From Symbiodinium natans (taxonomy: Eukaryota; Sar; Dinophyceae; Suessiales; Symbiodiniaceae): a stretch of DNA of 64,000 nt. The notes under the pieces are model-generated. The model was not told the DNA's origin and did no database searches. It was given only the letters and a program-made list of their open reading frames with translations. A program made the position numbers and the translations under genes. Shown here one piece after another: positions 52,095 through 61,491 of this stretch; within the stretch, counting starts at the first letter, position 1; the number at the start of each line of letters is the position of its first letter. The stretch is taken from positions 81,882 to 145,881 of the forward strand of contig CAJNDS010002700.1 in the NCBI GenBank assembly GCA_905221605.1, in the 5' to 3' direction.

Positions 52095-52165
52095 CCGTCG
52101 GCTGCGAGCCTGCGGGCATCTGCGCGGGAAAGGACGCGGCCGTGCCCGCGAGGCTCCTCAGAAGT
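52095..52165 (-). repeat. Diverged module B', copy near EF-hand 1
   Basis: Minus frame EEPRGHGRVLSRADARRLAA, aligned with the 62.9-kb copy as EE-x-R-x2-G-x2-LS-x-ADA. Lies about 0.95 kb from the EF-hand exon at 51.1 kb. Confidence 0.42.
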
Positions 52166-52261
52166 CCAGCTGCCCATCCGGGTTAGGCTATAGGGTTTAC
52201 AAAGGGTTTAGGGTTTAGGGTTTAGGGTTGAGGGTTGAGGGTTGAGGGTTTAGGGTTTAGG

Positions 52262-52818
52262 CCCCTACTTGGAGGTTCATGCTACTTATTAACCAATCAT
52301 AGCTGTGCTTATATATGTACTTATATCCATTAAGTACCGGAGTCATAATTGGTTGATAAGTACCATGATCCTCCATGTAGAGTCGTAGGGTAGTTACACG
52401 GGCCCTTGGTATGGGGCCTCTATTTGAGAGCCCGCATTTACCCTGCACAACCCGAGGGCCCACACTTCAGAAACCCTTAAGGAAGGCAAGGGACCATGTT
52501 AAGCGACCATATAACAAGCCTTAGATACAGCCAATGACGAGGGAGGTCTTATGAGACCATAGTGATGACACCTCAAAACCTCCAGCAGGTAAGGCAAACA
52601 ATGAGAACCCCAGACCCCAGACCACATCCCTGAACTTAAACGACACGTCAGCAACCGCACGTTTAGACACCAAACGATACACCCCAAACTTCACACTTCA
52701 GTTCTTGGTAGCCCAGTAACCACGTTATGATAAGGGTACCCTTCTTTGGGTTGGTTAGGTTACTTTATCAGGGAACCTTGAACCACAACAGGGAAAAGAG
52801 TCCCACTGTTGTGCGTAC
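52262..52818. mobile_element. Family E, C and B MITEs in a row
   Basis: 52262-52380 family E (TACTTGGAGGTTCATG / CATGATCCTCCATGTAG), 52387-52520 family C, 52704-52818 family B. Unique DNA between 52521 and 52703 has no supported frame. Confidence 0.55.
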
Positions 52819-53210
52819 AAAAACCCCGAATTTTCTCGTATTCTAATGGGGTTTTCACGAACACAATAATAATAACGTAACAGGAGAACGAAGTGAGCCG
52901 AACTCACTTAATAAGGAAATGCGTGTGCGAATGAACGCATGAAATTAAGGTAACGGGAAACGAAGTGCGCGTTCATGTTTGAATAGGGGGTCTCGTGCAT
53001 TACATAACAAGTCCCCAAGAAAATATTTTCTTCGGAGTAATATTAATTTCCCCCACGTAATAAATTACGTTGTGTTCGCGGATTCGTGGGGTACATGAAT
53101 AAAAACAAACAATAGTGCAAAATACCCATAATTGTACAATATTTTAAGGGGTGTCTTTTGCTTCGTTCAATCGCTCACTAAATTCATGCGTAAAATTAAA
53201 CCCCAAACCC
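52819..53210. other. AT-rich island, no gene seen
   Basis: About 390 bp with AATATT/TAATAAATTA-type composition, unlike its surroundings, and small hairpins (AGTGAGCCGAACTCACT). Possibly an old mobile element. Confidence 0.4.
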
Positions 53211-53430
53211 TATACCCCAAAGCCTAAACCCTAAAACAATGGATTGCGATCTGCTCGGGTCTTGTGGTGCGAGATACAAGCACAGGGTTCCACCCTACTA
53301 ACCCTACCCACCCTAAACCACAAAGCCTGTAAAGCCTGCAAACCCTATAAACCCTAAACCCCAAACCCTAAACCGCAAACCCTAAACCCCAAACCCTAAA
53401 CCCTAAACCCCCAACCCTAAATCCCAGTGC

Positions 53431-53515
53431 CAGCTGGGGAACTGAGGGCCGCCAGGAGATCCAGGCCGTTTCGTGCCGCATTTGCGGCAGAAGAGGGCAT
53501 CCGACCTGTTTCGAC
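53431..53515 (+). CDS. Exon-like segment with zinc-knuckle-like CxxCxxxxH motif
   Basis: Plus frame SWGTEGRQEIQAVSCRICGR then RGHPTCFDM. C-x2-C-x4-H-x2-C resembles a short zinc-binding loop, though not the exact CCHC retroviral spacing. A TTTAGGG array follows at 53522. Confidence 0.38.
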
Positions 53516-53521
53516 ATGTTT

Positions 53522-53656
53522 GTTTAGGGTTTAGGGTTTAGGGTTTAGGGTTTAGGGTTTAGGGTTTAGGGTTTAGGGTTTAGGGTTTAGGGTTCAGGGT
53601 TCAGGGTTCAGGGTTCAGGGTTCAGGGTTCAGGGTTTAGGGTTTAGGGTTTAGGGT
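53522..53656 (+). repeat. TTTAGGG array with a TTCAGGG block
   Basis: About ten TTTAGGG units, then six TTCAGGG units, then TTTAGGG: one variant amplified locally. Confidence 0.9.
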
Positions 53657-53930
53657 TAGCTGAAGGTTCCGAGGGTTAGAGTATTTTGGTGGGGCAATAG
53701 GCGGGGTAACAAAAAAGGGTACGGGGGGAGGGGGAGGGAGGGGAGGGGGAGAGAGGGGGGGGGGGGAAGGGAGGGGGAGGGGGGGGGGGGGGGGGGTAGG
53801 GTTGCGTCGGGAAGGGCAGGGGAGGCCCTCCAAAACGGGACAGACCAAAAACAGAAAGGCGGAGCTGGGAGCTGGGAGGGGAGCTGGGAGCTGAGAGCTG
53901 GGAGCTGGGGAGTGGCTGGGAGAGGAAGCT

Positions 53931-54130
53931 GTGGGGGCCCTACCCTGTTTTGGTGGGCGAATCAGGAGTTTTGGTGGGTTGTGTTTGGGGAACATGTATC
54001 GGCCTTTTTTAGGGCCCCCTTCCGCCTCTCTGGGTGTCTCTGCGCTGGAGGGTTGCCTGTTTTTTGTGGACCTGCATCTTGAACCCCAGGCTGGCGACCA
54101 CCGTGACGGAATGAAGAAGTTTTATGGAAA
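53931..54130 (+). CDS. Exon ending at GTAAGC donor, hypothetical
   Basis: Plus frame with SASLGVSALEGCLFFVDLHL then EPQAGDHRDGMKKFYGK, ending at AAA|GTAAGC. The start is unclear because a poly-G tract lies upstream. The unique segment at 54145-54335 (plus: WPSTIGPKLLFAPHEAFELV) may follow it; the antisense of that segment is also open. Confidence 0.38.
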
Positions 54131-54433
54131 GTAAGCAGTTGGCTTGAGTCCAGGCCTAAACCCTAAAAGGATAGGTTTGGGTGGCTTTGCCGCCTCGGAT
54201 GGCGAGGGGTGGGAGAAAAGTGGTAGATGGCCTTCCACAATCGGGCCAAAGCTGCTCTTCGCGCCTCACGAAGCTTTCGAGCTTGTTCCGAAGCCTGACC
54301 TTCACAGCATCTACGCCCTATCACAGCAAACCCTAAACCCTAAACCCTAACCCCTAGACCCTGAACCCTAAACCCTAACCTGCTTAGTTGACTTCCTTGG
54401 AGGGCCCTTACAACATGATCCTAAACCCAATAA

Positions 54434-54610
54434 GTGGGGATGTTCCCCCTCTTACTCACAGTCCTTAATGAAAATATCATAGGGGATACGAGAATCCCTA
54501 TGAAGGACTGTTGGTATTAGGTTTAGGGTTTAGGGTTTAGGGTTTAGGGTTTAGGGTTTGGGGTTTAGGGTTTAGGGTTTAGGGTTTAGGGTTTAGGGGG
54601 AACATCCCAA
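54434..54610. mobile_element. Family A MITE split by a TTTAGGG array
   Basis: Left half TGGGGATGTTCCCCCTCTTA...GGACTGTTGGTATTA, then about ten TTTAGGG units (54521-54597), then the right end GGGGGAACATCCCAA. The break falls where other copies read TAAGGGGG, a TTTAGGG microhomology. Confidence 0.72.
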
Positions 54611-54683
54611 CCAATCCAAGTGGTCAGACGGCTAGCAAGTATCGGGCATTCCTGCCGAGAGCGATCCGGCGCTTAGGCCCAAA

Positions 54684-54945
54684 CCCCAAAACCCCAAAAC
54701 CCCAAAACCCCAAAACCCCAAAACCCCAAAACCCCAAAACCCCAAAACCCCAAAACCCCAAAACCCCACCCCAAGACCCCAAGACCCCAAGACCCCAAGA
54801 CCCCAAGACCCCAAGACCCCAAGACCCCAAGACCCCAAGACCCCAAGACCCCAAGACCCCAAGACCCCAAAACCCCAAAACCCCAAAACCCCAAAACCCC
54901 AAAACCCCAAAACCCCAAAACCCCAAAACCCCAAAACCTTAAACC
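54684..54945 (-). repeat. CCCCAAAA and CCCCAAGA 8-bp arrays
   Basis: About ten CCCCAAAA units (the repeat type of spirotrich ciliate telomeres), about twelve CCCCAAGA units (54769-54866), then about ten CCCCAAAA units again. Both variants are perfectly homogeneous. Confidence 0.92.
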
Positions 54946-55015
54946 CTAAACCTTACGTAAACCCTAGCCCCTAAACCCCTAAACCCCCAAAACCTTATAC
55001 CCCTAAACCCTGCAC

Positions 55016-55129
55016 CTACGCTTCAGGGCTCCAGTGTCCCCCTGGCCGAAATCATCAAGCTGAGGCGTGCGCAGGTACTGATTGCCGCAAGCTGGACAGT
55101 TGATCTGCATCGTCTGCATGCCCTGAGGA
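55016..55129 (-). CDS. Exon with zinc-ribbon-like CxxC
   Basis: Minus frame HPQGMQTMQINCPACGNQYL then RTPQLDDFGQGDTGALK. INCPACGNQYL has the C-P-x-C-G knuckle of zinc ribbons; the second knuckle would be in another exon. Third positions are GC-rich and the plus strand is poorer. CCCTAAA and TTTAGGG arrays lie on either side. Confidence 0.48.
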
Positions 55130-55136
55130 TGGCAAG

Positions 55137-55229
55137 TTTAGGGTTTAGGGTTTAGGGTTTAGGGTTTAGGGTTTAGGGTTTAGGGTTTAGGGTTTAGGGT
55201 TTAGGGTTTAGGGTTTAGGGTTTAGGGTT
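55137..55229 (+). repeat. TTTAGGG array
   Basis: About 13 units directly adjoining the zinc-ribbon-like exon at 55016-55129. Confidence 0.92.
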
Positions 55230-56034
55230 CCCAGGCAAAACCCCGAAACCCTAAACCCCAAACCCCAAACCCTAAACTCTCAGCCCGAACCTGGAAGTAG
55301 CAAGGGCACCGTGTTGTGTAGAAAGGGTGAACCGAAGCCCTAAACACTAAACCCTAAACCCTAAATCCTAAACCCTAAACCCTAAACCCTACACCCTAAA
55401 CCCTAAACCCAAAAAAACAAGGAATAAGGCCCACTCTTCGTCCTTTTAAGGGCTCCACGACGGGTCAGGTTTAGGATTTAGGGTTTAGGGTTTAGGGTTT
55501 CGGGTTTAGGGTTTAGGGTGGGACAAACAGGGCTGACGGCTGTAAACTCTAAACCCAAGGCCCTACGCCAGGAGCAACAACGACTCAACAGGTATAGGGC
55601 TTAGCTTTGTTCAGGGTTTGGTGTTTTTCTGGTTCAGGGTTTGGGGTACCCCAAACCCTAAACCCTAAACCCTAAACCCTAAACCTTAAACCCTAAACCC
55701 TAAACCCTAAACCCTAAACTCTGCTCATGCACTTCGGCTTAGCATTGCGCAGATTTTCCACAGGTGTTTCCCTAGACCGAAGAGTAACCAGGAATCAGAA
55801 GGGTTTCGGGTTTAGGGTTTAGGGTTTAGGGTTTAGGGTTAGGGTTCAGGGTTGGGGGCACCCTTTTTCGGCGAAGAGGGGCTTCTCTTTACAAGGGAAC
55901 CTAAACTCTATAAAAAAACTGGAATAATGGCCAACTTTTCATCCTAGAACTCTTCCTGCTTCGGACTGCCCTTCCTGCTTACTCCAACCAGGAAGTGCCA
56001 GATGCGACGTCTGTGCAAGTCATGGCCAAGACAC

Positions 56035-56152
56035 CACCTACTTGAAGCTTCATGGGAAGTTATGAATAAGGCTACAAGAACCTTAATTAATACAATATGG
56101 GCTGCCTTAGATACTTATAATCCTACTTCTAACTATCCCTGACCCTTCAAGT
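56035..56152. mobile_element. Family E MITE
   Basis: CTACTTGAAGCTTCATGGG and CTGACCCTTCAAGTA ends. It interrupts a possible plus exon that begins after CTTACTCCAACCAG (55996). Confidence 0.58.
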
Positions 56153-56344
56153 AAGTATCCTAAACCCTACACCCTAAAACCTAAACTGCCCGAAAGCCCT
56201 TTCGCCAAAGAATCACCCAACCTTGGTGATTCAAGCCTCGGGTGTGTTAGAGCCCTCAAAAATCAGCATGAGCCCTAAGGGTTTAGGGTTTAGGGTTTCG
56301 GGTTTCGGGTTTAGGGTTTAGGGTGAGCCAGCGGCGGGCCTGCG

Positions 56345-56390
56345 CTGGAAAGGACGATGCCATCTGACACGCACCCCTGGCTCGACTCCC
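56345..56390. repeat. Exon-like module B, copy 1
   Basis: Core GCCTGCGCTGGAAAGGACG. Minus frame DGIVLSSAGPPLAH; plus frame CAGKDDAI then stop. Confidence 0.5.
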
Positions 56391-56514
56391 AGGTTTCGCA
56401 TGACCGTCCCAAACCGCCAACCCGTGAAACCCCCTAAGGCCTAAAGCCCTAAAACCTACGGGGCAGGGTTTAGGGTTTAGGGTTTAGGGTTTGGGGTTTA
56501 GGGTTAGGAGGGAC

Positions 56515-56590
56515 CCGAATCTTCACACTCACACTCACACTCACACTCACACTCACGCTCAGACTCACGCTCACGCTCACGCTCACACTC
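56515..56590 (+). repeat. CACACT / CACGCT microsatellite
   Basis: Twelve hexamer units. Confidence 0.85.
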
Positions 56591-56593
56591 TCT

Positions 56594-57091
56594 CACCCGA
56601 GAGTAGCCTGGAATAAACAGGGTGCCCTTTTGGTTTCAAGGGCTTTTCAGGGAACCTGAACCCTAAAAGGGGAAAGGGCCTACTCCGGGTCCTAAACACA
56701 CAAACAAACACGGTGGCTGAAGCTGGCCTCACACGCGTCTCCTATATAGTCAATTCGCAGAGTTGATGGTTGCGGTCGTGGGGGATGAGAGAGGGGATGG
56801 GGGTTGGGTGGGCACTTGAAGCTTCATGGGGCAGAAATAAGTGGGGTTATGAGTAAAGAAACACATGTTGTAACCTTAATTACAGTTAACGAACGTCTAA
56901 CCGTACGTGCGACTTCCCGAGAACTTCCAAGTAAAGCTTCTCGCGTGCGGGTTTCGGGTTTAGGGCTCCGCGGGCTTGCGTGTGTGTTTGGGATGTCCCC
57001 CCTTATGCTAACAGCCCCTAAAAGGGATTATAATTGGGGGTACTATAGCTTAATTAGTCAAGGGCTGCTGGTAAAAGGGGGAACATCCCAA
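56594..57091. mobile_element. Family N, E and A MITEs
   Basis: 56594-56694 family N, 56812-56935 family E (CACTTGAAGCTTCATGGGGC / CGAGAACTTCCAAGTA), 56987-57091 family A (TTTGGGATGTCCCCCCTTAT / GGGGGAACATCCCAA). Confidence 0.58.
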
Positions 57092-57364
57092 AAGTGTGTG
57101 TGTGCGTGTCTTCATTGTGAGGAGCCCACCTCCAAGCAATACCATTCCTGAAAGCCAGAAAACCCTTAACCCTAAAGCCTAAACCTCAACGCCCGAGCCC
57201 TTGTCACTGACGCTGGAAGAGGAATGCTGGGGACTTTTTCGATTTGACATCTTCTGGTGTGAATAGCACGCGCCACGCAAGAGCCTTCGGAAGACTCGAG
57301 TCCACAATGTGCTCCTGGCACCCTCAACCCTCAACCCTCAACCCTAAACCCTCAACCACCCCTT

Positions 57365-57432
57365 CTGAGGTTGCTGCAGGTATTGACTCCCGCACTGGGA
57401 TGCCTGAAGCGATCTGGGGCTTCTTTGGGGCT
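57365..57432. repeat. Exon-like module A, copy 1
   Basis: Contains GCAGGTA...CCCGCACTGGG...GCCTGAAGCG, shared with 59625-59692 and 60627-60700. Minus frame KEAPDRFRHPSAGVNTCS; plus frame SRTGMPEAIWGFFG. Changes between copies are mostly conservative in the minus frame (E/D, R/H, D/N/G). Confidence 0.5.
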
Positions 57433-57662
57433 ACACCCTAAACCCTACACCCTACACTATAGATTTAAAACCCTAAGCCCTAAACCCTGAATCCTAAACC
57501 CTAAACCCTAAACCCTAAACCCTAAACCCTAAACCCTAAACCCTAAACCCTAAACCCTAAACCCTAAACCCTATTCAAAGTTTTTGGTGCTGTCCTGTCT
57601 TCTTTCGGCCCTAGAGGGCCCGAAGTATAGATCCTACACTCCATAGGGCCTTCCCCCTGCAG

Positions 57663-57775
57663 CCCCGCGCGCCAACCTCAGAGGATTTCTTAGCACCATT
57701 GGTGGCACTATGAGGTTTCAGATGTCCGATTGGCACACGTTCCAAGACCTTTGGGACATCACCGCACAGCTACTT
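57663..57775 (+). CDS. Exon with strong acceptor, 3' side cut by a MITE
   Basis: Acceptor TTCCCCCTGCAG. The plus strand reads RANLRGFLSTIGGTMRFQMS then DWHTFQDLWDITAQL. A family E MITE begins at about 57770 inside or just after the frame. A degenerate copy with an in-frame stop lies at 59790-59860. Confidence 0.48.
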
Positions 57776-57890
57776 GGAGGTTCATGGTACTTATTATCAG
57801 TGTACTTCTAACTGGTTTAGGGTTTGGGGTTTAGGGTTTAGGGTTTAGGGTTTAGGGTTTAGGACTTAGGACTTAGGACTTAGGGTTTAG
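57770..57890. mobile_element. Family E MITE truncated by TTTAGGG array
   Basis: CTACTTGGAGGTTCATGG...TGTACTTCTAACTGG then (TTTAGGG)n and GGACTTA variants. The right end of the MITE is absent. Confidence 0.55.
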
Positions 57891-58168
57891 GGTTTAACAC
57901 GACAGCATTATGTAGCGCAGCGTTGGGGGTGCTAATCCAGATCGGGGCCCACCAGAGCTGCGTTTGTCTTAGCATGTTTTTGGGGTTTAGGGGTTAGGGT
58001 TTAGGGTTTAGGGTTTAGGGTTTAGGGTTCAGGGTTTAGGGGTTAGGGTTTCGGGTTTAGGGTACAGGGGCTCTGCAGGGCAGGCAGGATTCCGGGTCCT
58101 TCTAGCGGTCCCTCCTCGCATCCCTGAAGTTAAGATACCCCGATCCCTAAACCCTAAACTCTTAATTG

Positions 58169-58725
58169 GGGTAGATACATGGTCCCTCAATATGGGCCCT
58201 TGAAATCTACAGGGCACCCCTATTCACCCTACACAAATTGAGGGTCCTTACATCAGAGCCCTTTAAAGGAGGTAAGGGACCATGTTAAGGGCCCATGAAA
58301 CTACCCCTAGATAAAACCCTAAGCCCTAAACCCTAAACTTTAAACCCGAAACCCTAAACTCTATAGACCCTAAACCCTAAACCCTAAACCCTAAACCCTA
58401 AACCCTAAACCCTAAACCCTAAACCCTAAACCCTAAGGGTGGAGGAAGCCATGGCTCCCGCGAATGCCTGCGCTGGAAAGGACGCCGCCATCGGGCCGCC
58501 ACCCCTTAGCTGGACCCTCTGTTTGTTAGGGTTTAGGGTTTAGGGTTTAGGGTTTAGGGTTTAGGGTTTAGGGTTTAGGGTTTAGGGTTTAGGGTTTAGG
58601 GTTTAGGGTTTAGGGTTTAGGGTTTAGGGTTAGGGTTTCGGGTTTAAGGTTTAGGGTTTAGGGTTTAGGGTTTAGGGTTTAGGGTTATAGGGTTATAGGG
58701 TTGAGGGTTGAGGGTTTAGGGTTTA
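58169..58725. repeat. Family C MITE, CCCTAAA array and TTTAGGG array
   Basis: 58169-58305 family C; CCCTAAA 58371-58437; TTTAGGG 58528-58725. The B module at 58455-58500 is the island between the arrays. A TTTAGGC block follows (58730-58772). Confidence 0.75.
58455..58500. repeat. Exon-like module B, copy 2
   Basis: Minus frame RPDGGVLSSAGIRGSHG; plus frame ACAGKDAAIGPPPL. The minus reading resembles the second half of an EF-hand loop (DG-x-(V/I)-L-S). Confidence 0.5.
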
Positions 58726-58918
58726 GGGTTTAGGCTTTAGGCTTTAGGCTTTAGGCTTTAGGCTTTAGGCTTTAGGGACTTGGCATTTCGAGAGGTGGGG
58801 GGGGGGGGGGGTTGGCAGTTGGCAGTAGCGGTGCGTTGGCATCAGGAGCGATTTAAGGTTGAGGAACAGCCCTCCAAATAGGGCGACGGTGCAGCGTGTG
58901 ATCAGATTTCAGGGTTAG

Positions 58919-58982
58919 ACCCCAGGGCAACAATACGTCCGCCTCATCTCGCAACTTGAGCGCAATGTTGCCCAAGTGCAAG
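58919..58982 (+). CDS. Short exon, helical
   Basis: Acceptor GGGTTAG, donor CAAG|GTGACT. Reads TPGQQYVRLISQLERNVAQV (21 codons plus one base). Amphipathic helix; function unknown. Confidence 0.42.
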
Positions 58983-59196
58983 GTGACTTCAAGCCTGCCT
59001 ATAAAGTATCAATGTATATGCAGGTACCTATATACACTTGCATGACGGCAAAAGGCCCTAAAACTCTTAGCCGCTGGTCCCTTGAACGCATGGAACTTCG
59101 GAGGAGTCGGGTCCACTGGGTTTAGGGTTTTGGGGTTTAGGGTTTAGGGTTTAGGGTTTAGGGTTCAGGGTTTAGGGTTTTTAAGGGTTTAGGTTT

Positions 59197-59598
59197 TGAG
59201 GTCCGCAGACCCTGGCGGCGTGTTGGATGGGTTTCTGGAGGTGAAAACCTCCCTTTTCCCTCCTTTCGTGGGGGGGGACGGGGGGGGGTAGGGGGGGGTA
59301 CCCCGGCAGCTTTTTCGTGGAGGAACAGGCCACCCACACCGCGTAAACTTGTTTCGCACAGAGCAAAGGGGCCGCCCCCCTTACCCCGCCCCTACCCCCC
59401 GCCCCTACCCGCCCCCCCAACCCCCCCCCTCCCCCGCCCCCTACCCCCCCCCCCTACCCCCCGCCCAGGGCCCCACCCCCCCCCCCAGCCCCCCCCCCCC
59501 CCCCCCCCCCCACCGAACCGCAAACCCCATCCACCAAACCTCAAACCTTAAACTTGTTCTCCTGCGCGGTCGGCGGCTTGAGCCGGAGGCTCTTAAAT
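59197..59598. mobile_element. Poly-C element, family M, copy 2
   Basis: Same ends as at 45.5 kb; a C/A tract covers 59370-59512. The two copies differ in the tract and in an insertion near 59235-59310 but keep the boundaries, which supports a mobile unit of about 370-400 bp. Confidence 0.6.
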
Positions 59599-59624
59599 TT
59601 AGGGTTTAGGGTTTAGGGTTACCC

Positions 59625-59692
59625 TCTGAGGCCGCTGCAGGTACTGGTTCCCGCACTGCGATGCCTGAAGCGCTCAGGGGCTTCTTTCAGCA
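59625..59692. repeat. Exon-like module A, copy 2
   Basis: Minus frame KEAPERFRHRSAGTSTCSGL. It follows the plus-strand right end of the poly-C element at 59197-59598. Confidence 0.5.
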
Positions 59693-59789
59693 GGCGCTTG
59701 GCCTTGATTGGCCTTGTATATAAATCCCCGGTTTTGCCTGTGCTGTGCTTGTCTGGGCCTCATGTATCGACCCAAAGCAACAGCACACG

Positions 59790-59860
59790 GCACTATGAGG
59801 CTTAATAATTGATTTATCACGTTCCAAGATTTGCGGCGCGGGCATTGGCTGATTTAAGAG
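59790..59860 (+). pseudogene. Degenerate copy of the 57663-57775 exon
   Basis: Shares GGCACTATGAGG and CACGTTCCAAGA with the exon at 57.7 kb, but reads TMRLNN then TGA. The neighbouring A module (59625) is also shared with 57365, so this is a duplicated block. Confidence 0.42.
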
Positions 59861-59969
59861 GGGCTCCCTGCGACGAGACGAGCGCTCTTTGCGGAGCTTA
59901 TTAGACTTATGAGGGACTTCAAAGGAGGTCACTTCCCGGTGGAAAAAAAAAACATCGCAAAGCCCGAGA

Positions 59970-60025
59970 CTAGCTCCGCGAAGGCCTGCGCTGGAAAGGA
60001 CGCTGCCATCGGACCACCCCTCGGC
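59970..60025. repeat. Exon-like module B, copy 3
   Basis: Minus frame SDGSVLSSAGLRGASLG; plus frame ACAGKDAAIGPPLG. Order A-B-A-B-A-B is kept across 60.7 to 56.3 kb. Confidence 0.5.
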
Positions 60026-60088
60026 TGGATGCCGTTTTGAGACTGCTGTCGAGGGTGCGTAAGGTGCTAAGGGCTTATAGGGTACAGG

Positions 60089-60183
60089 TTGGCATGTTCC
60101 CCCTTACAGGATGATAATGGAGGGGGAGGGGTACTATAATTCATCCCTTTTCAGGACTGTTCGTGTAAGGGGGAACATCCCAA
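60089..60183. mobile_element. Family A MITE
   Basis: TTGGCATGTTCCCCCTTACA and GTAAGGGGGAACATCCCAA ends. Confidence 0.65.
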
Positions 60184-60194
60184 GGTTTAGGCCA

Positions 60195-60392
60195 AAAAGG
60201 CTCATGAGGATGGAGGGTTCTGGTAGAGTTTCAGCGGTGCTTATCAGCAAAAGTGTGCCCAAGAGCAAGGTCCCTCCACATTGCTTTGCAAGAGCCCTTC
60301 CAACCGTGAAACCACTCGCGGCCCCACCATAATCGCTGCCTTCAGCACAATACGGCCCCAAGGCAAGGGGTAATACCAAACTAGCACACATC
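60195..60392 (-). CDS. ORF of about 65 codons, hydrophobic start
   Basis: Minus frame MCASLVLPLALGPYCAEGSD, GFTVGRALAKQCGGTLLLG and STAETLPEPS. The first residues resemble a signal peptide. Two plus frames are also open over the same DNA, so confidence is low. A family A MITE lies directly beyond 60183. Confidence 0.3.
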
Positions 60393-60626
60393 AACAGAAA
60401 CTAGCTGAAGGGGCGTCAAGATTGCCTAATGCACATAGAAACATGCACCTCTCGATACACACATGCTCGATGCGGCTGTCAGTTCGAGGGTTGAAATCGT
60501 GGCTTGGGTAGGGCATCGCGCTTGTGGGTTGAGGGTCTCGGGCTTGGGGCGGGGTCTTCATTGTAAGGAGCCCCGCATGCGCCAGGCTGGGTCCTCAAAA
60601 CCCGACCCGAAAACCACCCCCCCCCC

Positions 60627-60700
60627 CGACCGAGGTCGCTGCAGGTACTGGTTCCCGCACTGGGACGCCTGAAGCGCTCAGGGGCTTCTTTGGGGCTGAA
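60627..60700. repeat. Exon-like module A, copy 3
   Basis: Minus frame KEAPERFRRPSAGTSTCSDL; plus frame ends in WFPHWDA and a stop. Runs into CCCTAAA repeats. Confidence 0.5.
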
Positions 60701-61365
60701 CCCTAAACCCTAAACCCTCAACCCCAAACTCTCAACCCTCAACCCTAGGCCCTAAACCCGAAACACCAAACACCAAACCCTAAACCCTAAACGCCCTAAA
60801 CACTCACACTCCTTCCAGAGCCCACTGTGGCCCTGCCTGGCCAGCAGTGGCGGCCGGTGCACCCGGGCCCCGGGCACCCGAGGCCGCGCCCTGCGCCTGG
60901 GCCTGCGCTGGGGGTTTGGGGTTTGGGGTTTGGGGTTTGGGGTTTGGGGTTCGGGGTTTGGGGTTTAGGGTTTAGGTTTAGGGTTTTGGGTTTGGGGCTT
61001 AGTTTGAGGTTTAGGGTTTAGGGTTGAAGGCGAAGGGTTGAAGGGCTTAGGGCAAGCATCAAGTTTGTTTCGGTTTTAAGCGTTAGAGTCACGGACTTGC
61101 CCCTATTAGAAGCCACCCGCGGCGGTTAGGCAAAATTCAGGTTTCGGCTGTGTTCCTTCAACTCTGGGGTTCCAATTCCTAAACCCGCGTTGAATACCGC
61201 CTGTTGAAGCCCAGAGGCCGGATGTAGAAGGTACGATGCAACCCCAATACCGCCCTCACCCTAAACCCAAAACCCTAAAACCCAAAACCCTAAACCCTAA
61301 ACCTCACACCCTAAACCCTAAACCTAGCTGAATCGTTGTCGACAACTTGTCAGTCAACTGAAGCT
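60700..61365. other. Repeats and GC-rich island, no firm gene
   Basis: CCCTAAA variants 60700-60790, a GC-rich island 60820-60910 open in several frames (plus: VALPGQQWRPVHPG; minus: AQAQAQGAASGARGPGAP), TTTGGGG block 60910-60965, unique DNA without a frame to 61365. Confidence 0.35.
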
Positions 61366-61368
61366 TGT

Positions 61369-61491
61369 TCAGTGCAGCAAGATACACAGCCCAGCATTTT
61401 TTCTTCTTCTTCTTCTTGCTACTGCATTATCACTGCCCAAGGCTCCCTCAGCTTCCTCTAGTGCCTCGAAGACTCCACTTACGGATCTCAT
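61369..61491 (-). CDS. Small ORF, 40 aa
   Basis: ATG at 61491, TGA at 61369-61371. Reads MRSVSGVFEALEEAEGALGS, an RRRRR run encoded by a CTT microsatellite, and ends AGLCILLH. Possibly a first exon. Confidence 0.33.
   Translation of the reverse strand: MRSVSGVFEALEEAEGALGSDNAVARRRRRKNAGLCILLH

Noticed and set aside
54624-54934. Three 80-100-codon frames rich in GFWGFGVLGF
   Set aside because: Pure translation of CCCCAAAA/CCCCAAGA repeats.
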